Below the pieces are notes generated by a model, which did not search any database, was not told the DNA's origin, and saw nothing but the letters and a program-made list of their open reading frames with translations. Below, piece by piece: positions 35,693 to 44,293 of a stretch of 64,000 nucleotides of DNA. The position numbers and the translations under genes were made by a program. The DNA is from Salicibibacter cibarius (GTDB taxonomy: Bacteria; Bacillota; Bacilli; Bacillales; Marinococcaceae), in assembly GCF_016495725.1 (NCBI RefSeq), contig NZ_CP054705.1, forward strand, positions 1,240,001 through 1,304,000, written 5' to 3'. Position 1 is the stretch's first letter, and each line of letters opens with the position of its first letter.

Positions 35693-36646
35693 ATGTCATT
35701 AACGATTCAAACGTCTGCTGTCCTTAACAACAATAACCTTCTATTGCCGGACATTCACTTTACTGTTGAACGCGGCGAACCTGTGGCCATTCAAAGTGAT
35801 ATCGAATGGCTCGAATCGTTCCATTCCTTATTCCTTTCCTCGTCACCTTTTATAGCAGAACAGCCCAAAAACGTTTTTGTCTTCCTCCAATCAGACGGTT
35901 TGTATACGCGGCTGACCCCGCGACAGCACATTCGCTTTTGGAAAAAACTTTATGGTCAGCCCACTAATGAAGAAAATGTGTTAGCGATTTGTGAGCTTTC
36001 GCAAGTTGCCGATAAGCGTTTGAAACACTTGTCCGCCACCGAGCAACGCCGCTTGCATTTTGCTCGCTGCCTAATCATGCCGTGTGAGGCTTGTCTGTTT
36101 GATCAGCCCATCATTCACGCCGACCGCCAGACAAAACTTGCCTTTTATGCTATGTTGGAGCAGTTGTCTGATCGGTTCGTTATCATGACGGCGACTTCGC
36201 TGGAAGAAGCGATTCAACTCGGCAAACCGTATCGCTTAAATGAACGAGGCCTACACGAAGTCGATGATGGAACCGATACCGGGCAAAATCAAACACAGGC
36301 CACACCATTTCATCTTGAAAAAATTTCCGCTAAAGTAGACGACAAATATATTTTATTTGATCCATTGGAAATCGATTATGTAGAGAGCAATGAGGGCGGG
36401 TCTTGGCTACATGTCAACAACGAAACGTTTGCGGCACCGTTGCCTTTGAAGGAGATGGAAGAGCGCTTGCGCCCATTTGGGTTCTTTCGTTGTCATCGTT
36501 CTTATGTCGTCAATTTGCAACGCGTGCGCGAGATTATTATTTGGAGCAAAAATAGTTACAGTTTAAGTCTTAATGACAGAGAAAAAAGCAGTATCCCTCT
36601 ATCAAAAGGAAACTACGCTACGTTAAAAGACATGTTGAACATGTAA
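35693..36646 (+). CDS. Degenerate ABC ATPase domain fused to a LytTR DNA-binding domain
   Basis: 317 aa. Residues 1-190 follow an ABC ATPase plan but lack catalysis: the Walker A position reads AIQSDIEWL (32-40) with no GxxGxGK; Q66 in FVFLQSDGL matches the Q-loop; LSATEQRRLHFARCL (113-127) matches the signature; Walker B is ACLFDQPI with Gln138 in place of Glu; the switch His is replaced (IMTATS, 164-169). Residues 210-317 are a LytTR domain (DYVESNEGGSWLHV, FRCHRSYVVNLQRVREI, IPLSKGNY). It lies ten bases before an ABC-2 permease gene. Likely a regulator whose ABC-like half docks on the permease or senses it; this is inference. Confidence 0.88.
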   Translation: MSLTIQTSAVLNNNNLLLPDIHFTVERGEPVAIQSDIEWLESFHSLFLSSSPFIAEQPKNVFVFLQSDGLYTRLTPRQHIRFWKKLYGQPTNEENVLAICELSQVADKRLKHLSATEQRRLHFARCLIMPCEACLFDQPIIHADRQTKLAFYAMLEQLSDRFVIMTATSLEEAIQLGKPYRLNERGLHEVDDGTDTGQNQTQATPFHLEKISAKVDDKYILFDPLEIDYVESNEGGSWLHVNNETFAAPLPLKEMEERLRPFGFFRCHRSYVVNLQRVREIIIWSKNSYSLSLNDREKSSIPLSKGNYATLKDMLNM

Positions 36647-36656
36647 GGGGTCAATC

Positions 36657-37349
36657 ATGAAATTGAAACAACTGAAAGCATTGCTTTATAAAGAAACCGC
36701 CAATTTGCGCTATAACGGGCAATTTTTTGTTATGATAATCCTTCTATTATTCTTCTATGCAATTTTGTCTTTGGAGCCATATCCTTCTTGGATGTTTCTC
36801 GTCGTTTTGACTTTAATTATGTTGCCGCTCCAAATGCAGGGGCTTTTACTTGCCGAAGAAAAAGAGCAACAAACGTGGCGGATTCTCAAGGAACAAGGGG
36901 TCTATCTTTATGGCATCGCGCTTGTGAAAGCTATGCCCTTGTTCGTCATAACGTGTGTCTTCGTATTTTTCATTTCAATTTTTAGCGGTTTAGGTTTTGT
37001 TACATCGTTATTCGTCTGTATCTTCATTACGCCGGCTCTTCTCGTTATGCTCTCTATCGGAACCATTGTCGCTAGTTACGCCACTGATAAAATAGAAGTC
37101 GGTATATGGGAAGGGCCCATCATCATTATTTTTATTGCCCTGGAAATAATGCGTGAATTTCTCCCGCGTGACGCATCATTTACACCACTGGGTTTGCTCC
37201 CCAACTACCAATTTTATGAAGGGTTAACCCTCATCACTCATCAGCCAACGGAGGCATTCTTGTCTCATTTTATCTATTTTCTCCTCTGGGCAGCAGGTTT
37301 TGTTTTTCTGGCCGCCTATGTTCTTCATAAACGTAAACATACTTTTTAG
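36657..37349 (+). CDS. ABC-2 type permease, partner of the LytTR fusion protein
   Basis: 230 aa, six helices in the pattern of ABC-2 permeases of heterodimeric or small exporters (LKALLYKETANLRYNGQFFV at the N-terminus; EEKEQQTWRILKEQGVYLYG after helix 2). Starts ten bases after the LytTR fusion gene with GTAAGGGG as binding site, so they form one operon ended by a terminator. No intact ATPase gene is in this operon; the nearest is at 38044. Confidence 0.8.
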   Translation: MKLKQLKALLYKETANLRYNGQFFVMIILLLFFYAILSLEPYPSWMFLVVLTLIMLPLQMQGLLLAEEKEQQTWRILKEQGVYLYGIALVKAMPLFVITCVFVFFISIFSGLGFVTSLFVCIFITPALLVMLSIGTIVASYATDKIEVGIWEGPIIIIFIALEIMREFLPRDASFTPLGLLPNYQFYEGLTLITHQPTEAFLSHFIYFLLWAAGFVFLAAYVLHKRKHTF

Positions 37350-37378
37350 CCTCACCAAAGCGGTGAGGTTTTCTCTTT
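37350..37378 (+). terminator. Terminator after the first permease gene
   Basis: CCTCACC and GGTGAGG form a seven-bp stem around AAAGC, then TTTTCTCTTTTT. Confidence 0.85.
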
Positions 37379-37745
37379 TTGTGGACGTTGTTCATCCACT
37401 CATCCTCTTTTCCCCCCCTTTTATCCTTTTTTTAAGGCAGCAACAGCACTTTTTCTCTACACTGGAGTTATCCCTTTGGCGAGAGGAGAACATCCTAGTG
37501 GCGTAAGCTGGGCGATTACTCTGGTCGTGTTCATCCTCGTATAACTGTTTTTGGTTTTCATTGATGGACTGTTTTGGAACCGACGCAGTTCAATAATTCT
37601 GGTGACATCGGCGGCAGGATTGTACAATTGTCACTTTTTCGGGGTGGATTGTCCCTTACAGCAATCCTTCTTTAAACGTAGCTATAACCTGATTCGTCGT
37701 CATCATTTTTCATGTTACTACCTGAAAATAATTAAGGAGGTGAAA
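37379..37745. other. Degenerate segment upstream of the second transporter unit
   Basis: No intact gene. From about 37498 a frame reads SGVSWAITLVVFILV*LFLVFIDG, broken by a TAA, looking like a decayed membrane protein. The promoter of the downstream unit probably lies within the last 150 bases; TTGTACAAT (about 37620) is a possible element. Confidence 0.35.
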
Positions 37746-38042
37746 ATGATTGGAAATAAAAGCGGGCGTTCATTAATAAAAGATATTTGTTTATCAATGT
37801 TAGCTGTTGTTGCTGTCATCGTTGTCTTTTTTCTCATTGATAGATCTTCATGGGAACCAAATACAAGAGAAAGTGAAAATTTATTTTCAAATTTATATGA
37901 GTTACTCCCGGACGAACTGTTTACAGAAACCTTCGCACCCTTTGACATGGTTGAATTTAACTTCGTGACAGCGCTAGTCGCCATCGCTACGTTCATGAGT
38001 ATTATTGGGCAAGTTATGTCATGGATACTAAGGAGAGAATGA
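37746..38042 (+). CDS. Small two-helix membrane protein
   Basis: 98 aa. ATG 37746 follows AAGGAGGTGAAA. Helix 1 (DICLSMLAVVAVIVVFFLID), an extracytoplasmic acidic loop (SSWEPNTRESENLFSN, LLPDELF), helix 2 (FVTALVAIATFMSIIGQVM). Next gene starts two bases after its stop, so it belongs to the transporter operon. Not recognised; may be an accessory subunit. Confidence 0.65.
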   Translation: MIGNKSGRSLIKDICLSMLAVVAVIVVFFLIDRSSWEPNTRESENLFSNLYELLPDELFTETFAPFDMVEFNFVTALVAIATFMSIIGQVMSWILRRE

Positions 38043-38043
38043 T

Positions 38044-38901
38044 ATGTCAGCTATTTTGGAAGTAGACGAATTGAGCAAACGATATGCGGATTCCGAATTT
38101 GCATTACAGGACGTTTCTTTTTCGATTCCATATGGTTCCATTGTCGGCTTCATCGGAGAAAATGGAGCAGGAAAATCAACGACGATGGGGTCCATTTTAG
38201 GAACGCTTCATAAAGACGGCGGCTCCGTTCATCTATTTGGCGAAGAGATGGATCCGGATAATCGAAACATGAAAGAAAACATCGGGGTTGTCTTTGATGA
38301 TATGAAACTGCCCGGAGACTTAACGATCGCTAAACTCGGAAATGTCTTTAACAATATTTATCAACAATGGAATCAAGAGACGTTTAACCATTACGTTGAC
38401 TTTTTTTCCTTACCGCATCAAAAGAAAATCAGTGGGTTTTCACGGGGCATGTCGATGAAACTATCGGTTGCGGTCGCCTTGTCCCATAATGCCAAATTGT
38501 TGATTTTGGATGAAGCAACCGCGGGTTTGGATCCATCCGGAAGAGGTGAACTGTTGGAAGTGTTGCGAGCGTTCGGCAAAGATCGGGAGCGTGGCATATT
38601 GCTATCGTCGCATATTACGAGCGATATTGAAAAAATCGCGGACGACTTAATTTTTATAAAAGATGGGAAAATCCTGTTAAACGTCCAAAAAAAGATATTG
38701 ATGAAGCATTACGCGATTTTGCAATGCGAGCAAAGTGAATTTAAGCAAATTGATCCAAGCTTGATTATCACGCATAAAAGTAACGGAGCAATGATTGACG
38801 TGCTCATATCCAACCGAGAACAAGCGCCTTCTGAAATCAAGAAAAAAGACTTCTCCATCGACGATATTTCGCTCCTGTTAATGCGAGGTGAACAAACATG
38901 A
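38044..38901 (+). CDS. ABC transporter ATP-binding protein (YtrB-like)
   Basis: 285 aa with intact motifs: Walker A GENGAGKST (38-46), signature SGFSRGMSMKLSVAVAL, Walker B LLILDEATAGLDP, switch SSHITSDIE. The short C-terminal domain and EATAGLDPSGR are typical of YtrB/BcrA-like exporters. ATG follows AAGGAGAG. Overlaps the next permease by four bases. Confidence 0.92.
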   Translation: MSAILEVDELSKRYADSEFALQDVSFSIPYGSIVGFIGENGAGKSTTMGSILGTLHKDGGSVHLFGEEMDPDNRNMKENIGVVFDDMKLPGDLTIAKLGNVFNNIYQQWNQETFNHYVDFFSLPHQKKISGFSRGMSMKLSVAVALSHNAKLLILDEATAGLDPSGRGELLEVLRAFGKDRERGILLSSHITSDIEKIADDLIFIKDGKILLNVQKKILMKHYAILQCEQSEFKQIDPSLIITHKSNGAMIDVLISNREQAPSEIKKKDFSIDDISLLLMRGEQT

Positions 38902-39557
38902 AAGGTCTACTCTTAAATCAATATTATTCAGTTGAAAAAAGTCTCTGGAATTATTTGTTGTTAAGTGTAGTCATTACGGCGATTCTCCTCTTTTCACAAA
39001 ATGAGATGATGATGGCTTTCGCGACATTTTTGCCAATCCTTTTTATGGTCACGCCCGCACTTGAGGTATTAAAGCACGAATCGATGTCGGGTTGGAATAA
39101 ATTTGTGCTTACGTTGCCCATAAAAAGAAGCCAAGTTGTGCAAAGCCATTATCTTTTTTACTTCATGGTGATGCTCATTGGCTTGCTGGTAACGATCGTT
39201 TTATTCATCTTAGCTGAACTTATAGCAGGGCAAATTTTGACCGATCAATCCATATACTCGATGATGAACGGCGTGGGCATAGCCTTTATCTTAGGTTTCA
39301 TCGCCTATCCATTGACGTATCAGTTAGGGACAGAAAAGTCGGATATGGTGCTCATGTTTGGCGTTATCGCGGCATTAGGGTTATATCTGCTAAGCGGTTG
39401 GCTTTTCGAAACGATTTTGAGCAATATGTCGCCGGATACACTGCAAGGGATGAATATGGATCTGTTATTTTCCAGTGGTTTCTTGGCGGTTACCCTGGTG
39501 TTTTTCATCGTTTCCTACCTAATCACGCAACAGATTTATAAAAGAAAAGAATTCTAG
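38898..39557 (+). CDS. ABC-2 type permease (YtrC-like)
   Basis: 219 aa with six helices. Contains KHESMSGWNKFVLTLPIKRS, the conserved cytoplasmic coupling loop of the ABC-2 permease family paired with YtrB-like ATPases (usually followed by a second permease; here only one). ATGA overlap with the ATPase gene. With the preceding small protein it makes a complete exporter unit. Confidence 0.85.
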   Translation: MKGLLLNQYYSVEKSLWNYLLLSVVITAILLFSQNEMMMAFATFLPILFMVTPALEVLKHESMSGWNKFVLTLPIKRSQVVQSHYLFYFMVMLIGLLVTIVLFILAELIAGQILTDQSIYSMMNGVGIAFILGFIAYPLTYQLGTEKSDMVLMFGVIAALGLYLLSGWLFETILSNMSPDTLQGMNMDLLFSSGFLAVTLVFFIVSYLITQQIYKRKEF

Positions 39558-40349
39558 TGTAATGTTTCAAAAAAGTTCTTTCCTATGGTGGTATTCTCAA
39601 AAAATACGGCAAATAATGTGGAAAGCGGTCACCGTATACCTGGATATATATGAATCATGGTCTAAATCAGACCCGATCTTAATTTAAGGGACGAAATCAG
39701 GTTTATCGTCCCATTGGACGTCGTTTTCCTTCCTAAAGTGGGACAAAATCGAGTTTATTGTACCATTTGGAGTCACTTTTCTTCCTCTAGTGGGACGAAA
39801 AGGGGTTTATCGTCCCATTGGGAAGCGTTTTTCTTCATCTACGGGGACAAAATCGGTCTGTTGAACCATTGGCCTGCTTGCGCTTCGCTTGAGTTCGGGA
39901 ACGGGTCTAGGTTGTCATATCTCTTGGGGAAGCTGAAATAAGTGATCACACCGGCTGCCGGAAGTCCGGATTAGGACTTCAAACCAGAGTTATTGACCGG
40001 TTTAAACTGCTACTGCCCGGGTGCATTGTCAATGACCGAGTGTCTTCCTGCGAAAGAGGATTCCCGGTCTTCATGAAACGGTTATGGCGACCGAAAACGA
40101 TAGCCAATCGCTCGTTCGGGCGCCATGAGGCGGTCAATTGTCCGAGTTAGGGAACCAGAAACAGTTGTTGACGATCGAACATCTTCCCCATGATCGGGTA
40201 ATTAAGCTACATTGCACTAATCGGAGACTTGAGGATTATTAAAATTATTCTTAATAAATTTCATGGAAAAGTATTGCTTCTAACGCTACGTCATGTAGTA
40301 TAGTTGTTGGTCAACCAAGGAAAAAATTTTCTGTAAATGGAGTGGGAAA
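39558..40349. other. Long intergenic region before the RND gene
   Basis: 790 bases. Contains the 52-bp repeat array (separate entry), an inverted repeat GAAGTCC/GGACTTC near 39968-39990, and close to the RND start TTGGTCAACCAA (about 40308-40320), a short dyad that could be an operator. No gene was found between 39900 and 40349. Confidence 0.45.
39688..39895. repeat. 52-bp tandem repeat array, four units, unrelated to the 1.6-kb array
   Basis: Units begin GGGAC(G/A)AAA at 39688, 39740, 39792 and 39844, exactly 52 bases apart. The first and third carry GGGACGA ... TCGTCCC, a seven-bp stem with an 11-base loop; the others have partial stems. Spacers contain CGTTTTCCTTCCTAAAGT-like sequence. 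The sequence differs from the 1605-2228 array, but unit length and stem-plus-spacer layout are the same. Confidence 0.92.
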
Positions 40350-43300
40350 ATGAACTGGTTAAGGTTGTTGTTGAAACGAAAGCTAATCGTAGGGTTGTTA
40401 TCCATCTTTGTTTTAATGTTTGGCCTTTTTGCCAGCAATGATCTCGATGTAGAGATGATGCCCGGCATGACGATGGACATGGGGATGGTGCAAATTGATG
40501 CAGGTGAGCTGAATACGCTGGATATGGAAGAGACCGTCGTCAATCCCGTTGAAGATCGTTTGGATGAAATGGAACATATTGATACATATGAAACAACGAT
40601 CACCCTCGGCAATGGTTCGTTCATGATCATGTTTGAAGAAGGGGAAGGGGATGATGCCTTTACCGAATTAGATGCAGCCATGAACGAATTGGAAAATGAG
40701 ATCGATGACATCGACAATGTTTTTTCCATGCAAGCTTCCATGAACCCTCCCTATGAGCTGCATTATGATTTATACGGGGCAGATAGTGAAGAATTGGCAT
40801 ATGTTGCGGAGGAAGTTATTCAACCTCGGCTCGAGTCCCTTGCTGAGGTTAGGGAAGTCGATGCGGCCGCTGAAGATAGTGAAGAACTCAGCATCGAGTT
40901 GGACCATGAAAAATTGCAGGAAGACGGAGTTGATCCCGAGAGCATCGTTCAAATTTTCCAGGAGGAAAACCAGAACAGAGCCATCGGGGAATTATCGGAA
41001 GAAGACGATGAACCTCGTTTAAGATGGGATGGCACGATGTTTAGCGTGGAGGATATCGAAGAGTTGCAGATATCGACCCCTGATGGCCCGGAACCATTGG
41101 AAGAGTATGCGTCCATTGAAATCGTTCAGGCGGATACAACGACAACAGCGTGGAAAAACGGAGAAGACGACTACGTCTTTTTGCAAATCGGACGCGCCGA
41201 CGATGCAACCGAGGTGGAAATGACGGAAGCCGTGCGGGCAGAAGTTGAAGACATAAAAGAAGAGGGGCTACCGGGAGACATCGAGCTCGAGGAGATGTTA
41301 GCCACGGCCGATTATATCACGAATGACCTCCGTGACATTCAGACGAATGTGTTATATGGCGGACTCCTGGCGCTTTTGGTATTATTTACTTTTCTAAGAA
41401 GCATTCGTGCCACCGCGATTGTCGGTATTTCCATACCCCTGTCTCTTTTGCTCACATTTTCGGTTATGTGGCTCATGGACTACAGTATCAATGTGATGAC
41501 ACTCCTCGCCCTCGGGTTGGGAATCGCGATGATGGTGGATGCCTCGATCGTTATTCTGGAGTCTATTTTCCGCAAACTGCAGCAGGGACTTTCCAAATTT
41601 GATGCCGTCATTGAAGGAACAAAAGAAGTATCGACCGCTGTACTGGCATCGATGCTGACGACGGTTGTCGTGTTTTTGCCGATCGGTATTTTAAGCGGGG
41701 ACGTGGGAGAATTTATTATGATGCTGGCGATGGTCATCATTATTACGCTCGTCAGTTCCGTGATCATATCGTTCACCGTCATTCCAGTGTTGTCAGACAA
41801 GTGGATCAGGGCGAAAGAATCCAACGTTCACAAAGAGGAAAACGCGATCTTGCGAATGTATGGCCATTTTGTTGGTTGGATGTCATGGGAAAAATGGCGC
41901 AGATGGTTGGTGTCAACCGGATTCGCGTTTTTATTTTTACTCTCTCTTTTCTTGATTGCGTTTGTGCCCATGAGCATGATGCCGGACGTATTGGAGCGCC
42001 AATCCGAACTCATTGTGAATTTGGATAGCCATACGGATGATGAGGAAAAAGCAGCCATTGCCGATGCCATGCATGAGCGATTGTCCGAGATACCTGATGT
42101 GTCCGATTATACAGTGATGACCGAAGAAGATATGATGATGGCTTTTATAAACATGACACCAGAAGAAGAAGCGAATCTTCCGCAAGCGCAGGTAAACATG
42201 GAAATCATGAATAACTTGGAAGCGCTGGAAGAGGATCACCCGATTGAAAATGTTGTGATGTCTATGGAAGCGGGGGAAATGGGGAATCCCGTAGAAATTA
42301 TTGTGCAAGGGGATAGTCTGGAAGGACTTCGTGAAGTAGCCGAAGATATGGAAGCTGGATTGGAAAACATCGAAGGCGTCACGGGCATCCACCATTCCAT
42401 GTCCGATATGGAAACGGAAGAACAGTTTATCATTGATGAAGAGGAAGTCGAAGATGCAGGTTTAACGACCGGCCAGGTTCGTGAACAAATAGAAGCTGCG
42501 TTCATGAGTGAGCAGATTGATGAAATTTCCTTGGATGGCCGGGACTATCCGGTCTTTATGAATTCGGATCTCGAAGTGGCGAGCTTTGATGAACTTGAAG
42601 ATTTGGCGATTGACATTCCACCGGAAGAAGACACTCTGATGCCGGGTGAAGAGCCAGAAGAAGCTGAAACCATGGATTTGGCAGAGTTCGTGGAACTGGA
42701 AACGACGGAAGCTCCGCAAGAGCTGGAACATGAGGATGGCGAGCGGATCATAAAAGTCATGGCCAGTCTGGAAGACCGTGACCTCGGTTCCGTTAATGCA
42801 GATGTACAGGAAATGATTGCCGGTTATGACTTTGATGATGGCTATTCGGCCGGATTTGGCGGTCAGATGGAGCAACAGCAAGAGATGATGACGGAAATGA
42901 TGTACATTTTCTTGATTTCCATCTTTCTCGTATATATGGTGATGGCAATCCAATTTAACCATTTGATCCATCCTCTCGTGATCATGTCTGTGATCCCGAT
43001 GACGATCGTTGGGGTTATTCTTGGCCTGTTGATCACGCAACAAGAATTAAATCCGATTTCCGCGATGGGTGCTCTGATTCTCGTAGGAATTGTCCTCAAT
43101 AATGCCATTTTACTCGTCGATCGTACGAAACAATTACGAAAACAAGGGTGGGAGCGTGCCAACGCTTTACAGGAAGCCGGCAAAAATCGCATGCGCCCGA
43201 TCTTTATGACGACACTAACCACTGTGGCAGGTATGTTACCTCTCGCATTGGCAACAGGAAGCGCCAGTAATTACCAAGCGCCAATGGCAACGGTGATCAT

Positions 43301-43460
43301 ATTCGGATTGTTATTCGCGACGTTAATCACGTTACTCCTCGTCCCTTCCGTATATATGATCATGGAAGATATATTGGGGTGGCCTAAGCGCTATTTGAAA
43401 AAGCGAGGAGAAAAGAAAGCGGCCAAAAAAGACAAAGGAATCACTACGGAGAAGCATTAG
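40350..43460 (+). CDS. RND efflux transporter (SwrC/AcrB-like)
   Basis: 1036 aa, twelve helices in two halves, each with a large external loop. Halves start with LLKRKLIVGLLSIFVLMFG and ISIFLVYMVMAIQFNHLIHP; helix 4 carries LALGLGIAMMVDASIVILE and helix 10 GALILVGIVLNNAILLVDR, the HAE1-family equivalents of the proton-relay region. The external loops are extremely acidic (EEGEGDDAFTELDAAMN), as in halophiles. Single-gene unit with its own terminator and no membrane-fusion protein gene beside it, as for Gram-positive SwrC/YerP. Confidence 0.93.
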   Translation: MNWLRLLLKRKLIVGLLSIFVLMFGLFASNDLDVEMMPGMTMDMGMVQIDAGELNTLDMEETVVNPVEDRLDEMEHIDTYETTITLGNGSFMIMFEEGEGDDAFTELDAAMNELENEIDDIDNVFSMQASMNPPYELHYDLYGADSEELAYVAEEVIQPRLESLAEVREVDAAAEDSEELSIELDHEKLQEDGVDPESIVQIFQEENQNRAIGELSEEDDEPRLRWDGTMFSVEDIEELQISTPDGPEPLEEYASIEIVQADTTTTAWKNGEDDYVFLQIGRADDATEVEMTEAVRAEVEDIKEEGLPGDIELEEMLATADYITNDLRDIQTNVLYGGLLALLVLFTFLRSIRATAIVGISIPLSLLLTFSVMWLMDYSINVMTLLALGLGIAMMVDASIVILESIFRKLQQGLSKFDAVIEGTKEVSTAVLASMLTTVVVFLPIGILSGDVGEFIMMLAMVIIITLVSSVIISFTVIPVLSDKWIRAKESNVHKEENAILRMYGHFVGWMSWEKWRRWLVSTGFAFLFLLSLFLIAFVPMSMMPDVLERQSELIVNLDSHTDDEEKAAIADAMHERLSEIPDVSDYTVMTEEDMMMAFINMTPEEEANLPQAQVNMEIMNNLEALEEDHPIENVVMSMEAGEMGNPVEIIVQGDSLEGLREVAEDMEAGLENIEGVTGIHHSMSDMETEEQFIIDEEEVEDAGLTTGQVREQIEAAFMSEQIDEISLDGRDYPVFMNSDLEVASFDELEDLAIDIPPEEDTLMPGEEPEEAETMDLAEFVELETTEAPQELEHEDGERIIKVMASLEDRDLGSVNADVQEMIAGYDFDDGYSAGFGGQMEQQQEMMTEMMYIFLISIFLVYMVMAIQFNHLIHPLVIMSVIPMTIVGVILGLLITQQELNPISAMGALILVGIVLNNAILLVDRTKQLRKQGWERANALQEAGKNRMRPIFMTTLTTVAGMLPLALATGSASNYQAPMATVIIFGLLFATLITLLLVPSVYMIMEDILGWPKRYLKKRGEKKAAKKDKGITTEKH

Positions 43461-43478
43461 TTTTGAAGGATAGGAATC

Positions 43479-43506
43479 GACCCATTCGGGGGAATGGGTC
43501 GTTTTG
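43479..43506 (+). terminator. Terminator of the RND gene
   Basis: CGACCCATTC and GAATGGGTCG form a ten-bp stem around GGGG, followed by TTTT. Confidence 0.88.
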
Positions 43507-43519
43507 CTGCTTTGGACAG

Positions 43520-44293
43520 TTATAACGATCGCTGGTAAATGCGAAAAGCTCCGAGAACGAGTACGCATGAAAGAATGAACATTACGAGCAAATAACTGCT
43601 ATATTGAAAAGCAAGCCCCCAATCCGTCTGGATGCCAACCACTTCCCGGCCTGCCTCGACAGCCCAATTCAAGGGATTGAAGGCGGCTGCGGTTTCAATC
43701 CACCCCGGCACGAGATCAAGCGGCATGAACAACCCTGACAAAAATAATAAAGGCAATTGCGTAAATCCAACCGCAGCTGTCAAACTCTTTTCTTGTCGGA
43801 CGATTAAACCAACCGACATCGACAACGCTCCCATTCCCAGACCTAGTACAACAGCGATCAATATGAGCAAGAGGATTCCCGAGAACCCACCGGAAAATTG
43901 TGTGCCGAGAAGCATAGCAATGCCTACCATAATCACTACTTGCAAGACCATTGTCAATGCATCTTGGAGCAAGCCTCCCAACAATAACGCCGAGCGATGG
44001 ATCGGGGAAATCAGAAAACGATCCAAAACCCCATCACGATAATCGCTGATAATTCCCATTCCGGCGTAGGCCCCTGCCATCATCGTGCTCATCATCACAA
44101 TGCCCGGGCCGAGAAAATCCATATACGAGTTCCCCCCAAATCCCGGCAGATCAGCCATGCTTGAGAATACTTGCCCGAAAAGAAACATCCACAACACCGG
44201 TTGGACGACGGTCATCAAAATAATAAAGGGAGAACGCAGAATACTTCTTAGGTAACGGATGAACACCCACCATAGATCCGTGATTAATTTCAT
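43520..44293 (-). CDS. ABC-2 permease, daunorubicin-resistance type
   Basis: 257 aa with six helices; the DrrB-type segments SPFIILMTVVQPVLWMFLFG, DFLGPGIVMMSTMM, YRDGVLDRFLISPIHRSALL and LPLLFLSGLFMPLDLVPGW are clear. Overlaps the ATPase gene by four bases. Third gene of the merR-ATPase-permease operon, which probably exports a drug-like amphiphile. Confidence 0.9.
   Translation of the reverse strand: MKLITDLWWVFIRYLRSILRSPFIILMTVVQPVLWMFLFGQVFSSMADLPGFGGNSYMDFLGPGIVMMSTMMAGAYAGMGIISDYRDGVLDRFLISPIHRSALLLGGLLQDALTMVLQVVIMVGIAMLLGTQFSGGFSGILLLILIAVVLGLGMGALSMSVGLIVRQEKSLTAAVGFTQLPLLFLSGLFMPLDLVPGWIETAAAFNPLNWAVEAGREVVGIQTDWGLAFQYSSYLLVMFILSCVLVLGAFRIYQRSL

Noticed and set aside
39688-39895. 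CRISPR-like or coding repeat
   Set aside because: The between-stem segments are also repeated with variation, so they are part of the unit and not spacers; no open frame spans it.
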